Notes under the pieces: generated by a model
The model's database searches: none
What the model saw: only the letters and a program-made list of their open reading frames with translations
What the model was told of the DNA's origin: nothing
Shown here: positions 1-6,986 of the stretch, one piece after another
How positions within the stretch are numbered: the first letter of the stretch is position 1
Layout: each line of letters starts with the position of its first letter
Position numbers and translations under genes: made by a program
Assembly: GCA_945923775.1 (NCBI GenBank)
Contig: CAMELR010000006.1
Span: 1-64,000 of the forward strand
DNA from: an uncultured Clostridia bacterium
Lineage (GTDB): Bacteria > Bacillota > Clostridia > Oscillospirales > Ruminococcaceae
Direction of reading: 5' to 3'
DNA length: 64,000 bases

Positions 1-106
1 GAAACTTATGGCTTGATTTTGGGGGAAAGTGTTACAATTTTGCTTGACAAGAACACAGCTCCTCGTTCATATCCGTACGAAACTCCTTGAACCAAAACCG
101 CAATAA

Positions 107-317
107 CTATATCCTTCGCACTTTGACCGCAGTAGTAATGCGTACCATGCGGCGTATGTGGAGCTAAACCTCTGGACATGAAACAGTCCTTAACGCAGAC
201 ATGTGGAACGGACTGTGCCGCCGCAGCCTGGAATCAGGCGAACTGGTCTGCGTCGATGCTGTACGCCTGCATGACGGCACACCGGTTGAACACTTTGAAA
301 CTGGTGACGTTGACTAG
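107..317 (+). pseudogene. Remnant of an unidentified gene, apparently frameshifted
   Basis: Two overlapping reading frames look like ordinary protein sequence joined by a frameshift near 170-178. The first (107-178) contains SSNAYHAAYVELNLW; the second (168-317) ends GTPVEHFETGDVD and stops with TAG at 315-317. A strong intrinsic terminator follows 36 bases later, which supports 317 as a genuine gene end. Neither piece has a convincing start with a ribosome site, and I do not recognise the family. It could be the decayed 3' end of a gene that begins outside the window or a chance pair of frames. Upstream of 107 I see nothing. Confidence 0.27.
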
Positions 318-353
318 ACATGTTTGTAAGTGTGAAGAAGTGCAAGTGTATAG

Positions 354-397
354 AAAAAACGCCGGAAGTGGTTGTCGATCACTTCTGGCGCTTCTTT
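354..397 (+). terminator. Intrinsic terminator
   Basis: An 11-bp stem (360-370 with 380-390, one G-T pair) encloses a 9-base loop. It is preceded by A6 and followed by CTTCTTT. It sits just after the TAG at 315-317 and so would end the remnant gene. Confidence 0.7.
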
Positions 398-603
398 GCT
401 GTTGAACGGACGAAACGAGCGGCCGTTGGAAAAGCTTACGCGGCATTTATAAGAATGTTTAAACGGCGGCAGGTGCCAGTCGAACAATGGGGGACGCAGA
501 GTGGGATTTCTGCGTTAAGGCGAATATAACGCCCCGACAAATGTCGTTGAAAATAAGGCAGACGAAACTACTGACTGCTTTAATGGCGTCTCGATGACGC
601 AGA
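398..603. other. Intergenic stretch, no gene recognised
   Basis: About 200 bases with only small hairpins (ACGCAGA/TCTGCGT near 493-514 and GCGTC/GACGC near 586-600). The second lies just downstream of the minus-strand Cys-rich gene and could be a weak terminator, but it lacks a U-run. No convincing coding frame. Confidence 0.5.
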
Positions 604-744
604 TCACTTTTTCCTGCCGCATTTAAGCGTGCAGCCGCGGCAGCCGTGCTGACCGCAGGAGCACCCATTTTTCCGTGAATACCTCACCGCCGCGAAGAAT
701 CCTACAGTGATAAGCGCGAGTATCAGAATACTTACCAGGTTCAT
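604..744 (-). CDS. FeoB-associated Cys-rich membrane protein
   Basis: A 46-residue protein that starts at 744 behind an AAAGGAG ribosome site and follows feoB after 12 bases. Residues 2-20 form one hydrophobic segment (MNLVSILILALITVGFFAAV); the tail is basic and holds five cysteines in the order C-S-C, C-x2-C, C (CSCGQHGCRGCTLKC). Small single-pass proteins with this plan are a known companion of FeoB in Firmicutes and are presumed to help ferrous iron transport or hand iron over at the membrane; the biochemical role is not established. Position, size and cysteine pattern all fit that family. Confidence 0.85.
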   Translation of the reverse strand: MNLVSILILALITVGFFAAVRYSRKNGCSCGQHGCRGCTLKCGRKK

Positions 745-756
745 GGAGATCTCCTT

Positions 757-3144
757 TCAGGCGAGACCGAACAGCAGTCCCACCGACCTCACCAGGAACG
801 CCATGACCCATGCTATAGCGCACTGAATGAGCACGGTAGCCGCGGCGGCCCTTGCGCTGCCAAGCTCCCGCTTGACGGTGGCTATCGCGGCAACGCAGGG
901 AGTGTACAGCAGCACGAACACGAGGAACACCGCCGCAGTGAACGGCGTGAAAAGCGTGGTGATCTGCGAGGTATCTCCGCCGAGCAGCAGAGTCAGTGTG
1001 GAGACTACGCTCTCCTTAGCGGTGAATCCGGTCAGCAGCGCGGTGGAAGCTCTCCAGTCGCCGAAGCCCAGCGGGGCGAATATCGGCGCGACGAACCCAC
1101 CGAGCAGAGCCAGCAGGCTGTCCTCCGGGGATTCCACGATGTTCAGCCGCACGTCGAAGTTCTGGAGTATCCACACGATGATGGACGCCGCGAATATCAC
1201 TGTGAACGCCTTCTGTATGAAGTCCTTCGCCTTTTCCCAGATGAGTTGACCCACGCTCTTTGCGCTAGGCAGGCGGTAGTTCGGAAGCTCCATCACGAAC
1301 GGCACCGGTTCGCCGCGGAACTTTGTGATCTTCAGCAGCAGGGCATAGAGCATTCCGCACAGAATGCCGAAAACGTACAGCCCGATCATTGCCAGCACCC
1401 GGTACTGCGGAGGGAAGAACGCCCCTATCATCATCGTGTAGATAGGCAGCTTTGCCGAGCAGCTCATGAACGGAGTCAGCAGGATAGTCATTTTGCGGTC
1501 GCGCTCGCTGGAGAGTGTGCGGGTAGCCATTATCGCGGGGACCGAGCAGCCGAATCCCACCAGCATGGGGACGAAGCTCCTGCCGGAAAGCCCCAGCTTA
1601 CGTAGCGGGCGGTCCATCACGAAGGCGACGCGCGCCATGTAGCCGGTGTCCTCGAGTATCGACAGGAAGAAGAACAGCGTGACGATAGTCGGCAGGAAGC
1701 TGAGCACGCTCCCGACGCCGGCGCACACGCCGTCCACCACCAGCGACTGCACCACCGGGTTGACCTCGAGGTATTCCAGCCCCTTCGCTATCCAGTCGAT
1801 AACGAAGTCCACGCCCATGCTCATCAGGTCGGAGAGCCACGCTCCGATAAGGCTGAACGTCATAAGGAACACTATAGCCATTATTCCGATGAAGCAGGGG
1901 ATAGCGGTGTATTTTCCGGTCAGCAGGCGGTCTATCTGCATGCTGCGCCTGTGCTCGCGGCTCTCCCGGGGGCGCACGACGGTCTTTTCGCAGAGGTGCT
2001 GAAGGAACGTGAACCGCATGTTTGCCAGGGCGGCTTCGCGGTCCATTCCGGTCTCCTGCTCCATGATATTCACAAGGTGGTCGAACGCGTGCTTCTTCTC
2101 GTCGGGTATGTTGACCTTCTGCCCGATCAGCTCGTCGTTTTCGACCAGCTTTGTGGTCGAGAACCTCACGGGAAGCCCTGTCGCCTGAATGTCCGGCGCG
2201 AGCAGCATAGAAGCTGCGTGGATACAGCGGTGCACTGCGCCCACCTTATCGGTGGAATCCTTGCTTTCAGGGCAGAAATCCACGCGCACCGGGACCTCGC
2301 GATAGCGCGCGACGTGTATCGCGTGGTCGATAAGCTCGTCGATACCCTCGTTTTTCGCCGCGGAGACCGGAACGACAGGTATTCCGAGTATCTGCTCAAG
2401 CTCGTTGACGAGGATAGAGCCTCCGTTGGCGCGTACCTCGTCCATCATATTGAGGGCGAGCACCATCGGTATCCCAAGCTCCATGAGCTGCATGGTGAGG
2501 TAGAGGTTGCGTTCGATATTCGAGGCGTCAACGATGTTGATGATACCGCTTGGGTGGGTGTTCAGCAGAAAATCCCGGGTGACTATCTCCTCGTTTGAGT
2601 AGGGCGAGAGGGAGTAAATTCCCGGCAGGTCGGTGACGGTGGCTTCGGGGTGGCTGCGTATGGTGCCGTCCTTGCGGTCGACGGTGACGCCGGGGAAGTT
2701 CCCGACATGCTGATTTGAGCCGGTGAGCTGATTGAACAGCGTAGTTTTTCCGCAGTTCTGGTTTCCTGCAAGCGCGAAGGTCAGCGGGGAGCCCTTCGGG
2801 ATAGCGGCTCCGTCGTGGACGGTGTGGTACCCGCCCGCTTTCACAAGCTCGCCGACCCCCGGGTGCGGAGTGCTGCTGTTCCGGCGCGCTCCCACCACGG
2901 AAGCCCTGACGGGCTTTGTATGTACCTGGTCTACCGTGACTTTCCGCGCCTCCTCAAGCCGTAGAGTCAGCTCATAACCGCGGAGCTGGAACTGCACCGG
3001 GTCGCCCATCGGCGCAACCTTTTGCAGCGTTATTTCCGTCTGGGGAGTCAGACCCATGTCAAGCAGGTGGTGCCTCAGCGCCCCGCTTCCGCCGACAGAG
3101 CTTATGTACGCGCTCTGACCCGGCTTTAATTCGTCCATCGTCAT
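757..3144 (-). CDS. feoB: Ferrous iron transporter, FeoA-FeoB fusion
   Basis: Takes up Fe2+ across the membrane under control of an N-terminal G-protein domain. Residues 1-75 are a FeoA-type SH3-like domain, normally a separate protein. The GTPase follows, with G1 GNQNCGKT at 127-134, G3 DLPGIYSL and G4 NMMD. The C-terminal half has the two Gate domains with CSAKLPIYTMM, where the family carries a conserved Cys in a transmembrane helix, and about nine to ten membrane segments. At 795 residues it is about as long as FeoA plus FeoB together. G1 has Gln where most FeoB have Pro. The start at 3144 has a GGGAGG site 8 bases upstream; MDELKPG two codons in is the alternative. The Cys-rich small gene is the next gene in the same transcript. 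Confidence 0.96.
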   Translation of the reverse strand: MTMDELKPGQSAYISSVGGSGALRHHLLDMGLTPQTEITLQKVAPMGDPVQFQLRGYELTLRLEEARKVTVDQVHTKPVRASVVGARRNSSTPHPGVGELVKAGGYHTVHDGAAIPKGSPLTFALAGNQNCGKTTLFNQLTGSNQHVGNFPGVTVDRKDGTIRSHPEATVTDLPGIYSLSPYSNEEIVTRDFLLNTHPSGIINIVDASNIERNLYLTMQLMELGIPMVLALNMMDEVRANGGSILVNELEQILGIPVVPVSAAKNEGIDELIDHAIHVARYREVPVRVDFCPESKDSTDKVGAVHRCIHAASMLLAPDIQATGLPVRFSTTKLVENDELIGQKVNIPDEKKHAFDHLVNIMEQETGMDREAALANMRFTFLQHLCEKTVVRPRESREHRRSMQIDRLLTGKYTAIPCFIGIMAIVFLMTFSLIGAWLSDLMSMGVDFVIDWIAKGLEYLEVNPVVQSLVVDGVCAGVGSVLSFLPTIVTLFFFLSILEDTGYMARVAFVMDRPLRKLGLSGRSFVPMLVGFGCSVPAIMATRTLSSERDRKMTILLTPFMSCSAKLPIYTMMIGAFFPPQYRVLAMIGLYVFGILCGMLYALLLKITKFRGEPVPFVMELPNYRLPSAKSVGQLIWEKAKDFIQKAFTVIFAASIIVWILQNFDVRLNIVESPEDSLLALLGGFVAPIFAPLGFGDWRASTALLTGFTAKESVVSTLTLLLGGDTSQITTLFTPFTAAVFLVFVLLYTPCVAAIATVKRELGSARAAAATVLIQCAIAWVMAFLVRSVGLLFGLA

Positions 3145-3289
3145 GCTTTTTTCCTCCCGGATATCCTTTTATGTTATGGGCTTGTCTAGGAATACGCTGA
3201 ATAAAACAAAATTCAGCATGTCCTGTTGATCTTCCTGAATTATATTCATACGCTGGCGGGCTGATGTTTCTTTGCACACAAAACAAAAG

Positions 3290-3303
3290 TTAACTGTAGC
3301 TAA
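3290..3303. promoter_or_regulatory. Palindromic operator at the feo transcription start
   Basis: TTAACTGTAGCTAA is an interrupted inverted repeat, TTA-n-CT-nn-AG-n-TAA. It begins three bases downstream of the feo -10 box, so a bound protein would cover the transcription start. The layout resembles DtxR/IdeR-family iron-repressor sites (TTAGG-type half-sites); assignment to a given repressor is inference. Confidence 0.5.
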
Positions 3304-3306
3304 TAT

Positions 3307-3335
3307 ATTATATCACAGGAATGCTGTCCGGTCAA
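3307..3335 (-). promoter_or_regulatory. Sigma-70-type promoter for feoAB
   Basis: On the minus strand TTGACC (3330-3335) and TATAAT (3307-3312) are separated by exactly 17 bases. The transcript would have a leader of about 150 bases before the feoB start; the leader holds no obvious riboswitch. Confidence 0.75.
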
Positions 3336-3425
3336 TGGTTTATCGAATATTTTAGCTTCTGCGCCGCAAAACTGTCGATTCTTAAAAAATTGTCAAAAAA
3401 AAGAGGTCAAAATTAGAAAAAGTGC

Positions 3426-3454
3426 TTGATTTCTTTCGGGGAATGTGATAGAAT
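3426..3454 (+). promoter_or_regulatory. Promoter of the SLOG gene
   Basis: TTGATT (3426-3431), 17 bases, TAGAAT (3449-3454). The -10 box lies beyond an in-frame GTG at 3445, which rules that codon out as the start and favours GTG at 3484. Confidence 0.65.
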
Positions 3455-3483
3455 ATAACTGTAATTCATTCGGGGGTGGTTGT

Positions 3484-3975
3484 GTGTACAAAGTTTCCTT
3501 TACCGGATATCGCCCGCAGAAGCTGCCGTTCAGGGGAGAGAGCGACCCCGCATGCGCAGACCTTAAAAGGCGGATATACGCTGAGATAGAGCGGCTTTAC
3601 GAGCACGGCGCCGGGGAGTTCTACACCGGCATGGCGCTTGGCGTTGACATGTGGTGCGCTGAGGCGGTGCTGAAGCTGAAGTCCCTGCACCCGGAGGTCA
3701 GACTGGTTGCGCTGCTGCCCTGCCGGGGTCAGGAGAGCCGGTGGAACTATGCAGACCAGCGCCGCTACAACGAGATACTCAGCAGGTGCGACCGTGTAGA
3801 GTGCCTGTCTCCGGTCTACACCAGCAACTGCATGTTCGTCAGGAACCGCGCCCTCATTGATAGCTGCGACTTGATGGTTGCGGTTTACGACGGGAGATCC
3901 GGCGGCACAAAGTACACCGTTGACCTTGCGGGACAGCTCGGCAAAAAGGTCATTGTGATCCCTCCGGTGGCATAG
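3484..3975 (+). CDS. SLOG/YpsA-like (DUF1273) nucleotide-binding protein
   Basis: A 163-residue Rossmann-fold protein of the SLOG superfamily, related to YpsA and more distantly to DprA. It begins VSFTGYRPQKLPF, shows the glycine-rich TGMALGVDMWCAEAVL segment that binds nucleotide ligands in SLOG proteins, and ends with SGGTKYTVDLAGQLGKKVIVI. The chosen start is GTG at 3484, with GGGGGTGG just upstream; the longer frame to 3445 overlaps the -10 box. YpsA homologues have been linked to cell division in other Firmicutes, but the ligand is unknown. It is monocistronic and divergent from feoAB. Confidence 0.8.
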   Translation: MYKVSFTGYRPQKLPFRGESDPACADLKRRIYAEIERLYEHGAGEFYTGMALGVDMWCAEAVLKLKSLHPEVRLVALLPCRGQESRWNYADQRRYNEILSRCDRVECLSPVYTSNCMFVRNRALIDSCDLMVAVYDGRSGGTKYTVDLAGQLGKKVIVIPPVA

Positions 3976-4010
3976 ATAAACAATGTCTCGAACGGGCGTG
4001 AATAAACGTC

Positions 4011-4047
4011 AAACAGGAGCCTTAAATTCAGGCTCCTGCTTTTTTAT
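4011..4047. terminator. Terminator between convergent SLOG and HPr genes
   Basis: CAGGAGCC (4014-4021) pairs with GGCTCCTG (4031-4038), followed by CTTTTTTA on the plus strand. The A-rich left side is too short to be a strong terminator on the minus strand, although the HPr gene ends 26 bases away. Confidence 0.75.
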
Positions 4048-4073
4048 CACTATCCACCAGGGATTCAGCGCGC

Positions 4074-4331
4074 TCAGAGGTTCTTTTCGAGGAACTCCTT
4101 CAGCGCGTTTTCCGAAGCTCTCTCATCGCCGCCGCTTACTGTTACCGTGATGGCGTCCCCGCACTTTACGCCCAGCCCCATCAGAGCGATAAGCTTTGCG
4201 CCACCGACGGTCTTTGCGCCTTTTGTGACCGTCACCTCGCTGTCCAGCCCCCTGACGGTATTGACAAGCATACCTGCCGGTCTTGCGTGAATGCCCAGCT
4301 CGTCCTTGATGGTGTATTCAAATGTCCTCAT
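4074..4331 (-). CDS. HPr-like PTS phosphocarrier with Lys at position 46
   Basis: Phosphotransfer protein of the PTS that passes phosphate from Enzyme I to the EIIA domain. 85 residues, the standard HPr length, with the active-site GIHARPAG placing His15 and Arg17 correctly. Aligned without gaps to Bacillus HPr, the regulatory serine site (KS46IMGVMSLG) reads AK46LIALMGLG, so residue 46 is Lys and no Ser or Thr is adjacent. It should carry sugar phosphate but not receive the HprK regulatory phosphate. It follows the permease gene after 11 bases behind a GAAAGGA ribosome site, so the two are co-transcribed. A canonical HPr may be encoded elsewhere. Confidence 0.92.
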   Translation of the reverse strand: MRTFEYTIKDELGIHARPAGMLVNTVRGLDSEVTVTKGAKTVGGAKLIALMGLGVKCGDAITVTVSGGDERASENALKEFLEKNL

Positions 4332-4342
4332 TGCGTTTCCTT

Positions 4343-6463
4343 TCAGTTTAACCTTATCGCTTCTTCGCCCGCCCTGACTTCGCCGGAAGCGGCCGCTGTC
4401 ACGCTGCCGTAATCCTCCGTATTCCCGACTATCATCGGCGTTGTGAGCTTATACCCTGCGCGGCGTATATTCTCCATGTCGAAGGTCACGAGCAGGTCTC
4501 CGCGGCGCACCTGCTGACCTGCTTCAACGTGGGATTCGAAGTACTTTCCGCCGAGCTTTACCGTGTCTATGCCGATGTGAAGCAGAACCTCGCAGCCGTC
4601 GGAGGATACGATATTCACGGCGTGCTTCGTGTCAAACACCATGTCGACCCGCCCGTCGCAGGGAGCGTACAGCCGCCCCTCCGCAGGCTCTATCGCTATT
4701 CCCTCGCCGAGCACCTTCGCCGAGAACACCTCGTCCCCGACCTCCTCAAGCGGGACCGCCCTTCCTGTCATATGGGCGTAAAGCACCGTTGGCGCGGAGC
4801 TTGCCGGATCAGTCTCCGGCTCCGCAGTTTGCGGGAGCGCGCCGATTATACTGTCGGGGTCGTCGGAGGCGGGGCTGTCGATGAACGCTTCAAGGTCTGA
4901 CCTCACCACCGATACCTGCGGGCCGTAGACCACCTGCACTCCGTTGCCCTTTCTGATAACTCCGGAGGCTCCGCTTTCCTTCAGCAGCTCCTCGCTCACA
5001 AGCCCGGGGTCGTTCACCGTGACCCTCAGCCGGGTAGCGCAGCAGTCCACGTCGGAGAGGTTCTGCTTGCCGCCCAGACCTTTGAGGATCAGCGCGCTCA
5101 CACGGTCGGCGCTGCCCTGGGAGGCTCCGGACGCGCCGTTTCTGGCTTCCATGTCCTTTCGGGTGTAGAGCTTTGTTTCTTCGCCGTCAGGCTCCCTGCC
5201 GGGGGTTTTGAGGTTCAGCCTGGTTATCATGAAGTAGAACACAAAATAGTACGCCACCGCATAAGCAAGTCCGACTATCACTATCCATATCCAGTTGGTT
5301 TTCTGATTCCCCTGGAGTATGCCGAACAGCGTGAGGTCGATGGCTCCGCCGGAGAACGTCATTCCAACGCCGACATCGAGTATATGCATCAGCATATAGG
5401 AAAGCCCGGCGAGCACGCAGTGTACCGCGTACATCAGCGGAGCCACGAACAGGAACGTAAATTCCAGCGGCTCGGTGATCCCGGTCAGGGCGGAGGTCAG
5501 CGCGGCGGAAAGCAGGAGGCCTCCGACCGCCTTTTTCTTTTCGGGTCGTGCGGCGCGGTACATCGCAAACGCCGCCGCGGGAAGTCCGAAGATCATGAAC
5601 GGGAACTTACCTGACATGAACCGGGTAGCGGAAACCGAGAAATGTTCGGTGCTGCGGGAGGCAAGCTCCGCGAAGAAGATATTCTGCGCGCCCTGGACGG
5701 TCACGCCGTCTATCACCATCGCGCCGCCCAGCTCGGTCTGCCAGAACGGCATATAGAATACATGGTGCAGTCCGAACGGAATGAGCGCCCTTTCCAGAAC
5801 GCCGTATATCCAGGTCCCGGCGTAGCCGCTTTTCAGCACGAGCTGACCGAGCTGCGCGATTCCCGCCTGAACCGCCGGCCAGATGAAGAACATCAGCACC
5901 CCGACTGCAAGGTAAACCACGCTGGTTATAATCGGTACGAACCGCGCCCCTCCGAAAAACGATAGCACCTGCGGCAGCTTTATCCTGTAGAATCTGTTGT
6001 GGAGCGCCGCTACGCCAAGTCCCACGATAATTCCGCCGAAAACTCCCATTTGAAGCGTGGTTATGCCCAGCACCGAGGTGAGGGAGTTCGCCGGCATTGC
6101 CTGCGCGCCGCCTTTGGCGCTGATAAGGGCGCTTATCGCGGTATTCATGATGAGATAGCCTATCGCGCCGGAAAGAGCGGCTACCTCCTTCTCTTTCTTC
6201 GCCATGCCTATCGCCACGCCCATTGCAAACAGCAGCGCAAGGTTGTCGAAAACGACGCTGCCGGTCTTGCTCATGATGTCAAATATCGTGTAGAGCACGC
6301 CGCCCTCATGTATCACGCCGGTCAGACCGTAGGTTTCCAGCGTGGTGGGGTTCGTGAACGAGCTTCCGATACCAAGCAGCAGCCCCGCGACCGGAAGCAG
6401 CGCTATCGGCAGCATGAACGATCTTCCGACCCTCTGGAGAACTCCAAAGATCCTGTCTTTCAT
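4343..6463 (-). CDS. ptsG: PTS glucose-type permease EIICBA
   Basis: Imports and phosphorylates a hexose, probably glucose. A 706-residue single chain in the order IIC, IIB, IIA. IIC (about residues 1-430) has the family segments VFDNLALLFAMGVAIGMA and FGLHHVFYMPFWQTELGG. IIB carries the phosphocysteine in SDVDCCATRLRV. IIA ends the protein with the phosphohistidine in VLLHIGIDTVKLGG. Glucose and N-acetylglucosamine permeases of this family are close, so the substrate is inferred from overall resemblance to PtsG; a maltose/glucose permease is the alternative. Start at 6463 follows ACGGAGG. The HPr gene lies directly downstream in the same unit. Confidence 0.88.
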   Translation of the reverse strand: MKDRIFGVLQRVGRSFMLPIALLPVAGLLLGIGSSFTNPTTLETYGLTGVIHEGGVLYTIFDIMSKTGSVVFDNLALLFAMGVAIGMAKKEKEVAALSGAIGYLIMNTAISALISAKGGAQAMPANSLTSVLGITTLQMGVFGGIIVGLGVAALHNRFYRIKLPQVLSFFGGARFVPIITSVVYLAVGVLMFFIWPAVQAGIAQLGQLVLKSGYAGTWIYGVLERALIPFGLHHVFYMPFWQTELGGAMVIDGVTVQGAQNIFFAELASRSTEHFSVSATRFMSGKFPFMIFGLPAAAFAMYRAARPEKKKAVGGLLLSAALTSALTGITEPLEFTFLFVAPLMYAVHCVLAGLSYMLMHILDVGVGMTFSGGAIDLTLFGILQGNQKTNWIWIVIVGLAYAVAYYFVFYFMITRLNLKTPGREPDGEETKLYTRKDMEARNGASGASQGSADRVSALILKGLGGKQNLSDVDCCATRLRVTVNDPGLVSEELLKESGASGVIRKGNGVQVVYGPQVSVVRSDLEAFIDSPASDDPDSIIGALPQTAEPETDPASSAPTVLYAHMTGRAVPLEEVGDEVFSAKVLGEGIAIEPAEGRLYAPCDGRVDMVFDTKHAVNIVSSDGCEVLLHIGIDTVKLGGKYFESHVEAGQQVRRGDLLVTFDMENIRRAGYKLTTPMIVGNTEDYGSVTAAASGEVRAGEEAIRLN

Positions 6464-6732
6464 AAGAAACCTCCGTTCAGTAAATATCTCTCTTAATGAT
6501 TCCCATTCTGTGACGGATTATTCTGTATCTGCGAATAAAAGCTCGGATCAAATTTCACACAAAGGCGTCAGCGTACGTGTGAATATATTCAGGTACAGTT
6601 CGTTTAAAAATCACGGCAGGAGATCCTATAGAAACGGCGGGGGAACTATATTTTATCGGCTACATATTAACTACCGCGTTAGCAATTGGTTTTCGCTTCC
6701 TTTTGCTTACAAAAGGAAGTGGGAGCATGAGG

Positions 6733-6775
6733 TGTCTCCCCCTGTGGGGGAGGTGGCGCGAAGCGCCAGAGGGGC
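6733..6775. repeat. Intergenic repeat with GGCGCGAAGCGCC hairpin
   Basis: TGTCTCCCCCTGTGGGGGAG followed by GTGGCGCGAAGCGCCAGAGGGG: two short palindromes back to back. From memory this motif, with small variations, is scattered through intergenic regions of many gut Firmicutes. Only this copy is in the window. Confidence 0.55.
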
Positions 6776-6837
6776 TAGTTTGGCACAACATATCACCGCC
6801 TGCTATAAGCGTGATGTTATGTTTTGTGCCAAACTAA
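6775..6837. repeat. Long imperfect hairpin, MITE/REP-like
   Basis: Left arm 6775-6797 begins CTAGTTTGGCACA; right arm 6811-6837 ends TGTGCCAAACTAA. The outer 12 bases pair perfectly and the inner part pairs with small bulges. It adjoins the preceding repeat, so both may be one composite element. Confidence 0.5.
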
Positions 6838-6986
6838 CGACAGAACAAAGCCCACACACTCTGCGCGCCGACGCGCAGTCGCTCCGTGCTGTAGCGCGGC
6901 TAAACGCAAAAAAGCGCTGAATGGGTGTGGGCAGGGGAGACAAACGTAAGAGTTTTCCCACACAAGCAAAGCGTCTCCTGAACGAT

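Larger units (their letters stand above)
6464..6986. other. 523-bp intergenic region with several hairpins
   Basis: No gene recognised. On the side of ptsG it holds TTCACAC/GTGTGAA (6554-6584), a TGAATATATTCA palindrome (6580-6591) and a perfect 10-bp hairpin CTTCCTTTTG/CAAAAGGAAG (6696-6719). The rest is taken by two repeat elements listed separately, and by an 8-bp inverted repeat GCCCACAC/GTGTGGGC near the histidine kinase end. I looked for a LicT/GlcT-type RNA antiterminator target before ptsG and could not identify one. Confidence 0.5.

Noticed and set aside
320-529. A 69-codon frame on the plus strand after the gene remnant
   Set aside because: It starts inside the remnant's downstream region and runs through the terminator hairpin; no ribosome site.
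6464-6986. RNA antiterminator target (LicT/GlcT type) before ptsG
   Set aside because: Hairpins exist, but I could not find the conserved RAT sequence overlapping a terminator.
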